Source: an uncultured Granulosicoccus sp. (GTDB taxonomy: Bacteria; Pseudomonadota; Gammaproteobacteria; Granulosicoccales; Granulosicoccaceae). Taken from it: DNA of 64,000 bases. Both the position numbers and the translations under genes were made by a program. Positions 29,094-37,620 of the stretch are shown here, piece by piece; within the stretch, counting starts at the first letter, position 1; every line of letters begins with the position of its first letter. The notes beneath the pieces are model-generated. The model saw only the letters and a list, made by a program, of their open reading frames with translations, did no database searches and was not told where the DNA came from. The stretch is taken from contig CANLXI010000008.1 in assembly GCA_947495035.1 (NCBI GenBank), positions 62,001 to 126,000 on the forward strand, given 5' to 3'.

Positions 29094-30311
29094 ATGCAGC
29101 CGGCCGTGAACCAGTATGGAAAACCTTCCACGGAAAAGGCAAATGCGGACGAGGGTCAGAACGGCCTGCCGCCCCTGCCGCTGGTCTGCAGTCTGGACAG
29201 GGACGTCGTTACAGACGATGCCGCGTTCAGGGATCTGGCGGTGGACTGGAATCATCTGCTGGGCCGAAGCCCTGGCGGCAGCGTCTTCATGCGGTGGGAA
29301 TGGCATTACACCTGGTGGCAGGTCTATGCGGGCAGGCACGATCATCTGCACATCATCACCTGGCGTCGCAATGGCGAACTGGTTGGCTTGTTGCCGCTGT
29401 ATCGTCAGGCCTGCGGTATCGTACCGGGGCGTACCTGCCTGCGGCTGACAGGTACGGGTGAGCTGGCCATTGACGAGGTGGCCACCGAGTATGGGGATCT
29501 GCTGGTCGACAGCGGGCTGCAGGCGGAGGTATGCAGTCTGGCCTCGGAATACCTGCTGCAGTTCAATGGCTGGATTCATATCGAGATGCCCTGCCTGTTG
29601 GAGGGATCCCTGTTGCACCAGGTGCTGGTGGCCGGTGGCAGGAGCCATCTGCGGGTGCGATCGGCAGGTTTGCGATACCGCTTGCCGCTGCTGGAGGATG
29701 AAGCCGGCTATCTGGACAGTCTGGGGGCCAGTCGTGCAAAACGCATCCGGCGCAGCCAGAAGGCCGCCGCGCGGGATGGTGGCATCGCAGTGACCACCAT
29801 CACGTCGGCCGCCTGTTTCGATACGGCGTTTCGGGAACTGGCAGAGCTGAATCATGAACGCCAGGCGCACAAGAGACGCAAGAGTGTGTTCGCCTCAGCC
29901 CGCTTCCAGGCATTTCACCGGCAGCTGAGTCGGCAGTTGTTTGCCGAAGGGGCCGTGGACATCGTGCGGTTTCATCTGGGCGCCCGATTGCTGGCCGTGC
30001 TGTACTGCTACTACGACGAGGTCACCTGTCATTATTACCAGAGCGGTTTCACGCGCAAGGACTCGAATCGCTACATGCCCTTGACGCTGGCTCACCTCAT
30101 GGAGATGCAGCGCAACCGTGAAGCAGATCGAAAATACTATGACTTCATGCGTGGCGAGGCACCGACCTACAAGGAGGAATTCAATTGCGAAACCAGCGCG
30201 ATGGTCAATGTCTCTGTCTACCGCTGGCGTTGGCAGCTCAGTCTGGCCATCGCCAATCGTCGACTGCGAGCCGGCGTTGGCAAGTGTCTGCGTGCGCTGG
30301 GTTCGGGCTGA
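29094..30311 (+). CDS. GNAT superfamily (BioF2-like/CelD-type) N-acyltransferase
   Basis: 405 residues. The FemAB-like tandem GNAT fold is indicated by VFMRWEWHYTWWQVYAG, LVGLLPLYRQ, the basic helix ASRAKRIRRSQKAAARDGG, then ELNHERQAHKRRKSVF and LLAVLYCYYDEVTCHYYQSGF, and YYDFMRGEAPTYKEEF near the end. Such proteins are often linked to exopolysaccharide or lipid modification. The ATG at 29094 is preferred because AAGG lies 6 nt upstream; the ATG at 29079 would abut the divergent start codon with no room for a leader. Acceptor unknown. Confidence 0.8.
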   Translation: MQPAVNQYGKPSTEKANADEGQNGLPPLPLVCSLDRDVVTDDAAFRDLAVDWNHLLGRSPGGSVFMRWEWHYTWWQVYAGRHDHLHIITWRRNGELVGLLPLYRQACGIVPGRTCLRLTGTGELAIDEVATEYGDLLVDSGLQAEVCSLASEYLLQFNGWIHIEMPCLLEGSLLHQVLVAGGRSHLRVRSAGLRYRLPLLEDEAGYLDSLGASRAKRIRRSQKAAARDGGIAVTTITSAACFDTAFRELAELNHERQAHKRRKSVFASARFQAFHRQLSRQLFAEGAVDIVRFHLGARLLAVLYCYYDEVTCHYYQSGFTRKDSNRYMPLTLAHLMEMQRNREADRKYYDFMRGEAPTYKEEFNCETSAMVNVSVYRWRWQLSLAIANRRLRAGVGKCLRALGSG

Positions 30312-30583
30312 AAGGGTGCTGTTCATCGGATGCGTGTTGTACGATGTAACATCCGGGTTCCTGCGCTCGGTAATTTTCCGGAGTGTGACGCCTGCTGATC
30401 CATTCGGCGGCTCTTGCGAGTAGTCTGCTCGCCAATACGTTAATCTTCGCAGGCGACATTTCGAGTCCTTCATGAAATTGCCATTTGTTGACATTACATC
30501 CCGTTCGTACGTCCTGACCGCCACCGAGCTCCGTTCGCTGACTCCGGGCGTGTGTGTCCTGCTTGCCGGGAACTGAGAAGGCC

Positions 30584-31144
30584 ATGGTATTCGGATTGCG
30601 AAAGCCATTGCCGGCGAACCCCATCGATACCATCAATGTACCGGGATCTGTCGGGTGCATGGGACTGGTTGCCTGCCCGGGCACACGCATCGACAAGCCG
30701 GCCACGGGCAGCAAGCGGCTGTTGCAGACGGATGTCAATGAGATCGTCGAGTGGGGAGCCAATGGCGTGTTGTGCCTGGTGGAACCTCACGAATTGAAGA
30801 TGAACAGGGTCGAAGGTTTGCCGGCGGCCGTACAGAACGCGGGCATGTGGTGGAAGCACTTGCCCATCATCGATATGGATATTCCCAATCAGGAGTTCGA
30901 GGATGTCTGGGCCGTGGAAGGCGAGCGTATCCGCCATGCGCTGCGAATCGGTGAGCGGGTTGCCATTCACTGTTACGCCGGGCTGGGCCGCACCGGCATG
31001 ATAGCCGCCCGTATCCTGGTGGAATTCGGGGTGGAGCCGGAGCAGGCCATTCGCCGGGTGCGTCGGGATAATCGGCGGCGTATCCAGACCAAGTCACAGG
31101 CCAACTTCGTACGCAGTTGCTACTCTCTGGTCGACTCCCTCTGA
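30584..31144 (+). CDS. Dual-specificity/tyrosine phosphatase family protein
   Basis: 186 residues; the ATG at 30584 has GAGAAGG just upstream. The Cys-based phosphatase loop HCYAGLGRTGM (C130, R136) is complete, and the general-acid region may be DMDIPNQEFED (about 98-108). The N-terminus is compact (VFGLRKPLPANPIDTINVPGS). Substrate unknown: proteins of this type may act on phosphotyrosine, phosphoinositides or nucleotides. It lies 114 bp upstream of the MttB-superfamily methyltransferase gene in the same direction, so it could be co-expressed, but a direct role in C1 metabolism is not evident. Confidence 0.83.
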   Translation: MVFGLRKPLPANPIDTINVPGSVGCMGLVACPGTRIDKPATGSKRLLQTDVNEIVEWGANGVLCLVEPHELKMNRVEGLPAAVQNAGMWWKHLPIIDMDIPNQEFEDVWAVEGERIRHALRIGERVAIHCYAGLGRTGMIAARILVEFGVEPEQAIRRVRRDNRRRIQTKSQANFVRSCYSLVDSL

Positions 31145-31258
31145 GGTTCTGTGGCTGACAGGTCGTTTGGTGTAATGACCACGTCGTTCGCTGCAACACT
31201 GACGGTCCATCCGACAGTCCATTATTGCAGGTGAGATGAACAACGGAAGAGCAGGCCG

Positions 31259-32824
31259 ATGAGTACAGAAGGTGCACCTGCGCGAGGCAGGCGGCGAGGA
31301 GGCGGGCGAGAAGCCCGGCGAGCGCGGGCTGCAGCCGGTACGACTGCCCAGGCCTACATCAAGCGCAAGATCCCGTATTACGAGATCCTCAACGAGGAAG
31401 GGCTTGCGCTGATCGAGCACAATGCGGACACCATACTCGAAGAGATCGGTATCGATTTTCGGGATGATGCCGAAGCGCTGGTATTGTGGCGCAACGCCGG
31501 TGCCGACGTACAGGGCGAACGGGTTCGATTTCCACGTGGCCTGTGTCGCAAGCTGGTGACGGACAGCGCACCGGCGATCTTCACCCAGCATGCTCGCGAT
31601 CCGCAGAAGTCGGTGCTTATCGGTGGTGACAACACCGTGATGGTGCCGGCCTACGGCCCGCCTTTCGTGCATGATCTGGACAAGGGCAGGCGCTATGCGA
31701 CCATCGAGGATTTCCAGAACTTCGTCAAACTCGCCTACATGAGCAAATCGCTGCACCATTCGGGTGGCACGGTCTGTGAGCCGGTGGATCTGCCGGTCAA
31801 CAAGCGGCATTTCGATATGGTGTATGCGCACATGCGCTACAGCGACAAGCCTTTCATGGGTTCGGTGACAGCGCCGGAGCGAGCGGAAGATACGGTTGCC
31901 ATGGCGAAGATCCTGTTCGGCGACGATTTCATCGATCCGGCCACGGGGCAGGAGAAGACGGTGGTCGTCAACCTGATCAACGCCAATTCTCCCATGACCT
32001 ACGATGAAACCATGCTGGGGGCTGCCAAGGTCTATGCGCGCGCCAATCAGGGCTGCATCATTTCACCGTTCATTCTGGCGGGGGCGATGTCACCCGTGAC
32101 GGTTGCCGGTACCGCTGCGCAGATACTGGCCGAGGCACTGGCCGGGATGGCTTTTGTACAACTGGTACGCCCCGGTGCGCCGGTCGTGTTCGGCACGTTT
32201 GCCAGTTCGATTTCCATGCAATCGGGGGCTCCGACCTTCGGTTCACCCGAACCTACCCAGGTCATGTACATTGCGGCCTCGCTGGCGCGGCGCCTGGGCG
32301 TGCCGTTCAGGAGTGGCGGTGGTTTGTGTGCCTCGAAGCTGCCGGATGCACAGGCTGCCTACGAGGCTGCCAACACCCTGCAATCGGCAGCCATGGCGGG
32401 TGTCAACTTCATGTTGCATACCGCCGGCTGGCTGGAAGGTGGTCTGGCCATGGGGTACGAGAAGTTCATGATGGATGCCGATCAGGCGAGCATGCTGGGG
32501 GTTCTGCTCGGCGGGATCGATCTGAGCGAAAATGGTCAGGCACTGGATGCACTGCGTGAAGTGGGGCCCGGCAACCATTTCCTGGGATGTTCGCATACGC
32601 AGGCGAACTTCCAGAGCGCTTTCTGGCGATCCGAGATTTCGGACAACAACAGCTTCGAGCAATGGCAGTCGGAAGGTTCGCTGGATGCGGCCCAACGAGC
32701 CAACGAACGCTGGAAGTCGGCATTGAACAGTTACGAGCCTCCGGCAATCGACATTGCGGTTGACGAAGCACTGCTGGAATATATTAAAGTGCGTAAAGCG
32801 GCGTTTCCGGACGCCAATTACTAG
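31259..32824 (+). CDS. MttB superfamily (non-pyrrolysine) corrinoid methyltransferase, probably glycine betaine (MtgB-like)
   Basis: 521 residues. The core (about 40-515) is a trimethylamine-methyltransferase-family barrel: KIPYYEILNEEGLALIEHNAD, VMVPAYGPPFVHD, NLINANSPMTYDETMLG, SGGGLCASKLPDAQAAYEA, MGYEKFMMDADQASMLG. No in-frame amber codon interrupts it, so it is not a pyrrolysine enzyme. Known non-Pyl members demethylate glycine betaine (MtgB) or related quaternary amines and methylate a corrinoid protein. A corrinoid protein, RACO and pterin methyltransferase encoded at 37-44 kb supply the rest. The N-terminus is an extra Arg/Gly-rich stretch (RGRRRGGGREARRARAAAG, about 9-27). The regulator downstream resembles betaine-responsive GbdR. 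Confidence 0.88.
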   Translation: MSTEGAPARGRRRGGGREARRARAAAGTTAQAYIKRKIPYYEILNEEGLALIEHNADTILEEIGIDFRDDAEALVLWRNAGADVQGERVRFPRGLCRKLVTDSAPAIFTQHARDPQKSVLIGGDNTVMVPAYGPPFVHDLDKGRRYATIEDFQNFVKLAYMSKSLHHSGGTVCEPVDLPVNKRHFDMVYAHMRYSDKPFMGSVTAPERAEDTVAMAKILFGDDFIDPATGQEKTVVVNLINANSPMTYDETMLGAAKVYARANQGCIISPFILAGAMSPVTVAGTAAQILAEALAGMAFVQLVRPGAPVVFGTFASSISMQSGAPTFGSPEPTQVMYIAASLARRLGVPFRSGGGLCASKLPDAQAAYEAANTLQSAAMAGVNFMLHTAGWLEGGLAMGYEKFMMDADQASMLGVLLGGIDLSENGQALDALREVGPGNHFLGCSHTQANFQSAFWRSEISDNNSFEQWQSEGSLDAAQRANERWKSALNSYEPPAIDIAVDEALLEYIKVRKAAFPDANY

Positions 32825-32910
32825 TTCACCCCGGTCGGCTCTCTGCCTGGGTGATCGTCTCGCGCCCAGGGAGCCTTACCGGTGCTCGCAATGCCCCAAT
32901 CGAATGACTC

Positions 32911-33933
32911 ATGATCGGCTCTGCCGACAGCACGACACGTATCGGCTTTTATCTGATGCCCCAGTTTTCGATGCTGGCATTCAGCAGTGCAGTGGAAACC
33001 CTGCGCATGGCCAATCAGCTGAGCGGGCAGACCCTCTATCGCTGGACCCTGGTGTCCAGTGATGGTCATGAGGTTGCCTGCAGTAACGGCTTGCGTTTTC
33101 CCGTGGAGCATGGGGCTCAGACTCGCGCGCGTTATGACGCGGTGTTTGTCTGTGGTGGTCTCAATGTGCATCTCATCAAGGATGAGCCGGGCATGCAGTG
33201 GTTGCGTCAGCTGGACAAGCAGGGGGCCATTCTGGGTGCCATCTGTACCGGCACCTATCTGCTGGCCAGGGCCGATCTGCTGCACGACTACCGATGCACC
33301 ATCCACTGGGAAAATCTGGCGGCCGCGCGTGAGGAGTTTCCGCATCTGGTGATCTCGCCCGAACTGTTCGAGATCGATCGAAAGCGTTACACCTGTGCCG
33401 GTGGAACTGCACCGCTGGACATGTTGCTCAGCGAGATTCGCAGCAGCCATGGCAATGAACTGGCTACCCGGATCTCGGAGCAATTCATGTGCGATCGCAT
33501 CCGCGATCAGAATGATCGGCAACGAGTGCCACTGACTCAACGCATCGGTGCCAGCCAGCCGAAGCTTGCCGAAGCGGTGTCACTGATGGAAGCCAATATC
33601 GAAGAACCGATGACGCTGGATGAGCTGTCTCATCATGTCGGTCTGTCACGTCGTCAGCTGGAACGTCTGTTCCAGCGCTACTTGCATTGTGTGCCCACAC
33701 GTTACTACCTGGAGCTGCGGCTGGAGCGTGCCCGTCAGTTGCTGCTGCAGAGCAGTATGCCGATCGTTGACATTGCGCTGGCCTGCGGGTTCATCTCGGC
33801 ACCGCATTTCTCCAAGTGTTATCGAGACACCTTTTCCCTGCCGCCGCGTGATGAGCGGCGGCGGGCGGCGGGGTTGCTGGGCGACTCCCGCGAGAAGAAG
33901 AAGGCGAGCAAACGCACGAACTCAGCTGATTGA
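32911..33933 (+). CDS. GlxA/GbdR-like AraC-type regulator with amidase-like N-terminal domain
   Basis: 340 residues. A DJ-1/PfpI-like domain (about 8-190) carries the nucleophile-elbow segment GAICTGTYLLARADLL. The C-terminal AraC/XylS region (about 215-315) has two helix-turn-helices (LDELSHHVGLSRRQLERLF and IVDIALACGFISAPHFSKCY). The tail is Lys/Arg/Glu-rich. The same architecture is found in GbdR and CdhR, which activate glycine betaine and carnitine catabolism in Pseudomonas. Its position 86 bp after the MtgB-like gene supports regulation of the methyl-transfer locus by betaine or a demethylation product; the ligand is inferred. Its 3' end overlaps the convergent DUF5658 gene by 12 bp. 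Confidence 0.88.
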   Translation: MIGSADSTTRIGFYLMPQFSMLAFSSAVETLRMANQLSGQTLYRWTLVSSDGHEVACSNGLRFPVEHGAQTRARYDAVFVCGGLNVHLIKDEPGMQWLRQLDKQGAILGAICTGTYLLARADLLHDYRCTIHWENLAAAREEFPHLVISPELFEIDRKRYTCAGGTAPLDMLLSEIRSSHGNELATRISEQFMCDRIRDQNDRQRVPLTQRIGASQPKLAEAVSLMEANIEEPMTLDELSHHVGLSRRQLERLFQRYLHCVPTRYYLELRLERARQLLLQSSMPIVDIALACGFISAPHFSKCYRDTFSLPPRDERRRAAGLLGDSREKKKASKRTNSAD

Positions 33934-34377
33934 GAGCAGCACCAGTTCGTAGGCGATCAGGCCCAGGTAGAGACCTACCAGCGCCGCCAGTACGGATCGG
34001 GCTCGCCAGCGATTGAACAGCAGCAGATTGCCGGCGGCTACCAGCACGATGGCAGGAATGCCGGTGAGCAGCATCTTTGTTGCCGTGAATGCCCAGACGC
34101 TGTGTTGCAGCAGCGCGTTCATGAACGGATTGACCTCGGTGCCGCCGCGCGAAATCAGCGTCAGCGTGAATACCGAATCGGTAATCGACAGCAACATCAG
34201 GACCACGGCCAGCATCACCATGCCACTGTCAAAGCGGTCCAGCAATGCAAAGCGCCTGTCACTTTGCCGCCGCCCGTTCATCCGACGTGGCGCCACTGCA
34301 CACGCAACCAGCGTACCCATCGTATAAGCCCGCCGCTCCGGCCGCAGCCGCCTCTCAACACCATTCCAAGTATCCAT
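33922..34377 (-). CDS. DUF5658-like membrane protein
   Basis: 151 residues. A basic N-terminal cytoplasmic segment of about 45 residues (VERRLRPERRAY, RRMNGRRQSDRR) is followed by three hydrophobic segments: 52-70 (VMLAVVLMLLSITDSVFTL), about 95-118, and 125-150. The motif TDSVFTLTLISRGGTEVNPFMN is characteristic of DUF5658. Function unknown. It is convergent with the regulator gene. Confidence 0.7.
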   Translation of the reverse strand: MDTWNGVERRLRPERRAYTMGTLVACAVAPRRMNGRRQSDRRFALLDRFDSGMVMLAVVLMLLSITDSVFTLTLISRGGTEVNPFMNALLQHSVWAFTATKMLLTGIPAIVLVAAGNLLLFNRWRARSVLAALVGLYLGLIAYELVLLSIS

Positions 34378-34514
34378 CCCCCCAGCTTACCCACCCCCAC
34401 CGGGTCGGGCCATGGCAAGTGTCTGAAAAACGTCAATATCCGGATGAAAATTGATCGTTAATGTGGCCTGTTGAGCCGTTTTCGATGGCGCTGAGGCGTT
34501 TCAAGCGGTGACTC
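34378..34514. other. Intergenic stretch before the tandem repeat, nothing coding seen
   Basis: Between the DUF5658 start and the first repeat copy there is a polypyrimidine-rich stretch (CCCCCAGCTTACCCACCCCCACC, about 34378-34400) and AT-richer sequence. No convincing ORF, RNA gene or promoter was recognised here. Confidence 0.4.
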
Positions 34515-34655
34515 GTCAGGCTGCCACTTCGTTGCCAGTTGTCTTGAAATTGGTTTTTTTGATGTGCTTTCTGTTGAGATAAGGCGGTCTGGGGTTGCTG
34601 TGTGTGGTGAAATATATTTTGAATCAATGACTTGTGGTGGTTCGACCCGTGGGGT
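34515..34655. repeat. 141-bp direct repeat, copy 1
   Basis: Begins GTCAGGCTGCCACTTCGTTG and ends in CGACCCGTGGGGT. It is directly followed by copy 2, which has the same first 34 bases. The two copies are about 90 percent identical by eye with one 1-bp indel. The unit is richer in A/T than its surroundings, with T-runs in the middle. No terminal inverted repeat or transposase is associated. Confidence 0.85.
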
Positions 34656-34795
34656 GTCAGGCTGCCACTTCGTTGCCAGTTGTCTTGAACGGGCGTTTTT
34701 GATGTGCTTTTTGTTGAAATAAGGCGGTTTGGGTTTGCTGTGCGTGGTGAAATGTCTTTTTAATCAATGACTTGTGGTGGTCCGACCCGTGGGGT
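34656..34795. repeat. 140-bp direct repeat, copy 2
   Basis: Second tandem copy of the unit, adjoining copy 1 without a spacer. Its right end runs into the 3' end of the binding-protein gene at 34764-35798 and supplies that gene's last codons and stop. The central part (TTGATGTGCTTTTTGTTGAA and the following AAGGCGG) is conserved between copies. Confidence 0.85.
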
Positions 34796-35798
34796 ATTGG
34801 CTGTTTTGGCGGGCGGTGGGGGAGGGGATGATGGCAGGGTTGTTGGTGTAGGTGGGGTCGAGCAGGGCCAGGGCGGCGGTGTTGGGGGTGGCGTAGCGGG
34901 TGTAACGTGCGATGGCAGCGCCGGCTTCGGCGCTGAGCAGGAAGTTGATCAGGGCGTAGGCGTTGTCGACATTGGGGGCGCCCTTCGGGATACACAGAGA
35001 GTCTTCCCACAACAGGCCGCCTTCTTCAGGCAGCACGAAGGCGATGTCGTCATCCTGTTCCATGGCTCGCATGATATCGGTATTCCATTCCATGGCCATG
35101 TCCACCTCGCCCGACAGCAGCAGGTCCTGACCATTGTCAGGGGCATGGATGAGCGAACCATTCCTGCGCTTGTCGAGCAGACGCCGGGCGGCCTGCACAT
35201 TGGCTTCGCTCAGGTCGTTCAGGGATTCGCCCAGCGCCTTGATGGCCAGTCGTGTCACGATCATCGGCTCGCGCAGCAAGGCAATCCGGTAGTTGTCCTG
35301 CGTCCCCTCGAACAGGTCTCTCCAGGTGCGCGGTGCCTGCGCGAGCGCCGATTTGCGATAGCCGATGCCAATACTGCCCCACAGATAAGGCAGGCTGAAC
35401 TGTCGTCCGGGGTCGAAGGGAGGATCGAGGAAAAACGGGTCGATATTCTCCAGATTGGCAATCCTGGCATGCTCCAGCGGCATCAGCATGTCGGCTTCCG
35501 CCATGCGTTCCACATTGGTGTTACCGGGAACGATCAGATCGAAGCCCGGATTGCTCCCTCGCAACCGCGCGAACAATTCATCGTCGCTGGTAAAGACTTC
35601 ATGATGGGCGGTGATCCCCGATGTCTGATGAAACCCTGCCAAGGTGTCCGGCGGCAGATAATCCGGCCAGTTGTACACATTCACTCGCTCACCATCGGCC
35701 CGAGCGCCACCGGCCATCAGAGACAGGCCGATGGCACTTGCACCGGCAAGAAAGCGGCGCCGCGTGAAGGGGGCGACTGGCGCAGGGACTCGCTTCAT
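34764..35798 (-). CDS. Polyamine-type ABC transporter binding protein, Tat-exported, abnormal C-terminus
   Basis: 344 residues from the ATG at 35798, which shares a base with the upstream gene's stop (TGATG). A twin-arginine signal (FTRRRFLAGASAIGLSLMAG, cleavage after ARA) precedes the PotD/PotF-type mature protein: VNVYNWPDYLPPDTLAGF, the LIVPGNTNVERM lobe, SLPYLWGSIGIGYRK, and GEVDMAMEWNTD. It ends ATPNTAALALL, PTYTNNPAII and then an untypical PSPTARQNSQYPTGRTTTSH. Family members usually continue 25-40 residues with a YP-containing helix. The final codons lie in the tandem repeat, so the natural 3' end has probably been lost. No permease or ATPase gene is adjacent, so it may be an orphan. 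Confidence 0.75.
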   Translation of the reverse strand: MKRVPAPVAPFTRRRFLAGASAIGLSLMAGGARADGERVNVYNWPDYLPPDTLAGFHQTSGITAHHEVFTSDDELFARLRGSNPGFDLIVPGNTNVERMAEADMLMPLEHARIANLENIDPFFLDPPFDPGRQFSLPYLWGSIGIGYRKSALAQAPRTWRDLFEGTQDNYRIALLREPMIVTRLAIKALGESLNDLSEANVQAARRLLDKRRNGSLIHAPDNGQDLLLSGEVDMAMEWNTDIMRAMEQDDDIAFVLPEEGGLLWEDSLCIPKGAPNVDNAYALINFLLSAEAGAAIARYTRYATPNTAALALLDPTYTNNPAIIPSPTARQNSQYPTGRTTTSH

Positions 35799-37585
35799 CA
35801 GTGTCGTCGCCGTCGAGTGACGCGGTCCACTACGGTCACGCCATCTAGGTAGCTGGTGGAATGACAGCCCAGCCACGGGCTTCCGGCTTCCGGCAGTAGT
35901 CGGCCCACTGTGGTCTCGGAATAGGACTGCAGATCGAGTCGGTCGATGCGGTGCAGATTGATGCCGTGTCCGTAGCGCAGAGCACCGAACTGGCTCGGAC
36001 GATACAGACCACTGCCATCGCGAATGATCGAGCCGGCCATGCGTGCGCGATCGACCCCTGTCACCACCGGGTTCATCGGGTGTGCCTGCCAGGGCCCGGT
36101 AACGTTGTCGGCATGATACAGATGCAGCTCATCGCGCTCATCCACGGAACGGTGGGACATGCCATTGGTGAACATCCACCAGCGTTCACCGTCGAAATGT
36201 ACCGTGGAATCGGCCAGATTGACGTTGCACAGCAGATCCTTCACCTTCACCCATTGCTCGGGAAAATGCTGAGCCCGATACAGCTGGACAGACTGCATCG
36301 AGGCGGTTTCCGGAATCATGTAGATCTCCTTGTCGTCGTTGAAGACAAAGGGATAGGACAGATGATGACCTTCATCCAGGACTTTCGCGACGCTCTCGAC
36401 CCGGCCCTCATCGGTCAGTCGGGCAACAGAGAGGTGGCCGTAGTCGGCATCGAGCGCCATTTCCTCGAAAAAGACATAGAGATCGTCCTCATGTCGGTAC
36501 AGATGCGGGTCGGCCCACCAGACTCGTTCGGGCGAGTCTATCGTGACGAAATCTCCCACTCTGCCATTGGCCAGCGCGTCGAGCCGATTGCTGTTCTCCA
36601 GTCGCTCGGCTGTCGTCTCCGTGCCGGCGGAATGAAACAGGGCATCCGGACCATCGTTGCGAAAGGCCAGCTGCCACTGTTCATACCAGAAATGGTGACG
36701 GACACGCTCGACACTCTGTGACCACCAGAGTGCCAGCGCAAGCGCAAGACGGTGCAGCCCAGACCTGGCAGGTGGGTGGTAAGCACGCCGCTGCAACTCC
36801 TCGGCCCGGCTGTGCGCGGCACGCACTTCCGGATCGATGGTACGTCCGGCCATTGGCAGAGACCCGCTGTACTCGGTGCTGACCGGGTCACTGTCGTGCG
36901 CCAGCCAGTTCAGTCTGGAATCGATCAATGCAGGCAGGCAGAACCAGGCCGCCCGACTCAGATCGGTCAGCGAGAAGCTTTGCCGGGGTAGAGCATGGCT
37001 TGCGATACGTCGGGTCTGAACGGTGTGACTGCCATCGCCTCGGCTGTGCGACCACAGATGAACCCAGTTCAGGGACTCCCGTTGCAACAGGGAATCCTCG
37101 GTGCGGGCACCCAGGGTTTCCAGGTGCGCATCCCACACTGGCACGGATGCCGGAGGCCATAGAGGATCGGGTAGCTTGGTGCCGGTCAGCTTGAGTACAA
37201 CATCACAGTCCGCCAGCAAGGTGCCACAGTTCTCGGCGTTCAGTACTTGCGTGCTCGTCGAGGCGTGGAGCGTTTCGCGTAACCAGGGATTGGCAGAAAA
37301 GCGAGGTCTGTCGATGCGTTGATGCAGCAGTCGGCTGGCCAGTCTTCCAGGCCAGCTACCAGAGGCAGGTCTGAAGCCCCTCATCGAACCGCCGGAGGCA
37401 TTGTCGCCGTGCGTTGCCGACTCGGAGAGCGAATCCGAAGCATCGACTGGCTGGCCAGCCGGCTCCTGCACGACAATGTTCAATTGAACTTTATCACGGG
37501 CCTCCAGTCTATCGATCAGTTGATTGATCCACCCTTCCGGAGTCGGTGTATCAATGATCGCAATAACCGACAAAATGCGCTGCAT
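35798..37585 (-). CDS. GINT1-type GH43-like propeller protein (possible glycosyl/formyl transferase)
   Basis: 595 residues from the ATG at 37585; a TTG two codons earlier is less likely. The first 300 residues are poorly conserved-looking, with a Rossmann-like start (ILSVIAIIDTPTPEGW) and CDVVLKLTGTKLPDPLW, recalling formyltransferase-type N-terminal domains of related proteins. The C-terminal half is a five-bladed propeller of the glucosamine inositolphosphorylceramide transferase N-terminal type: VWWADPHLYRHEDDLYVFFEE, GHLSVARL, HLSYPFVFNDDKEIYMIPE, STVHFDGERWWMFTNG, LYHADNVTGPW. It ends in DRVTRRRRH. The ATG of the Tat binding protein overlaps its stop. Probable role in glycan or lipid modification, uncertain. 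Confidence 0.65.
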   Translation of the reverse strand: MQRILSVIAIIDTPTPEGWINQLIDRLEARDKVQLNIVVQEPAGQPVDASDSLSESATHGDNASGGSMRGFRPASGSWPGRLASRLLHQRIDRPRFSANPWLRETLHASTSTQVLNAENCGTLLADCDVVLKLTGTKLPDPLWPPASVPVWDAHLETLGARTEDSLLQRESLNWVHLWSHSRGDGSHTVQTRRIASHALPRQSFSLTDLSRAAWFCLPALIDSRLNWLAHDSDPVSTEYSGSLPMAGRTIDPEVRAAHSRAEELQRRAYHPPARSGLHRLALALALWWSQSVERVRHHFWYEQWQLAFRNDGPDALFHSAGTETTAERLENSNRLDALANGRVGDFVTIDSPERVWWADPHLYRHEDDLYVFFEEMALDADYGHLSVARLTDEGRVESVAKVLDEGHHLSYPFVFNDDKEIYMIPETASMQSVQLYRAQHFPEQWVKVKDLLCNVNLADSTVHFDGERWWMFTNGMSHRSVDERDELHLYHADNVTGPWQAHPMNPVVTGVDRARMAGSIIRDGSGLYRPSQFGALRYGHGINLHRIDRLDLQSYSETTVGRLLPEAGSPWLGCHSTSYLDGVTVVDRVTRRRRH

Positions 37586-37614
37586 CAGCAACTGACTCGA
37601 ATAGCTATCGCTGC

Positions 37615-37620
37615 ATTATA
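37615..37620 (-). promoter_or_regulatory. Candidate -10 element for the propeller protein gene
   Basis: A perfect TATAAT on the reverse strand, 30 bp upstream of the ATG at 37585, would give a short leader. No good -35 hexamer is found at the proper spacing, so only the -10 is supported. Confidence 0.3.

Noticed and set aside
29079..29870. Upstream extension of the homocysteine methyltransferase frame to 29870
   Set aside because: It lies antisense to the GNAT gene, and the family start is at 29078.
34433..35010. Short leftward frames within the tandem repeat (FHHAQQTQTALFQQ-type peptides)
   Set aside because: The reading frames shift between the two copies, have no ribosome binding site and match no known protein, so coding is not supported.
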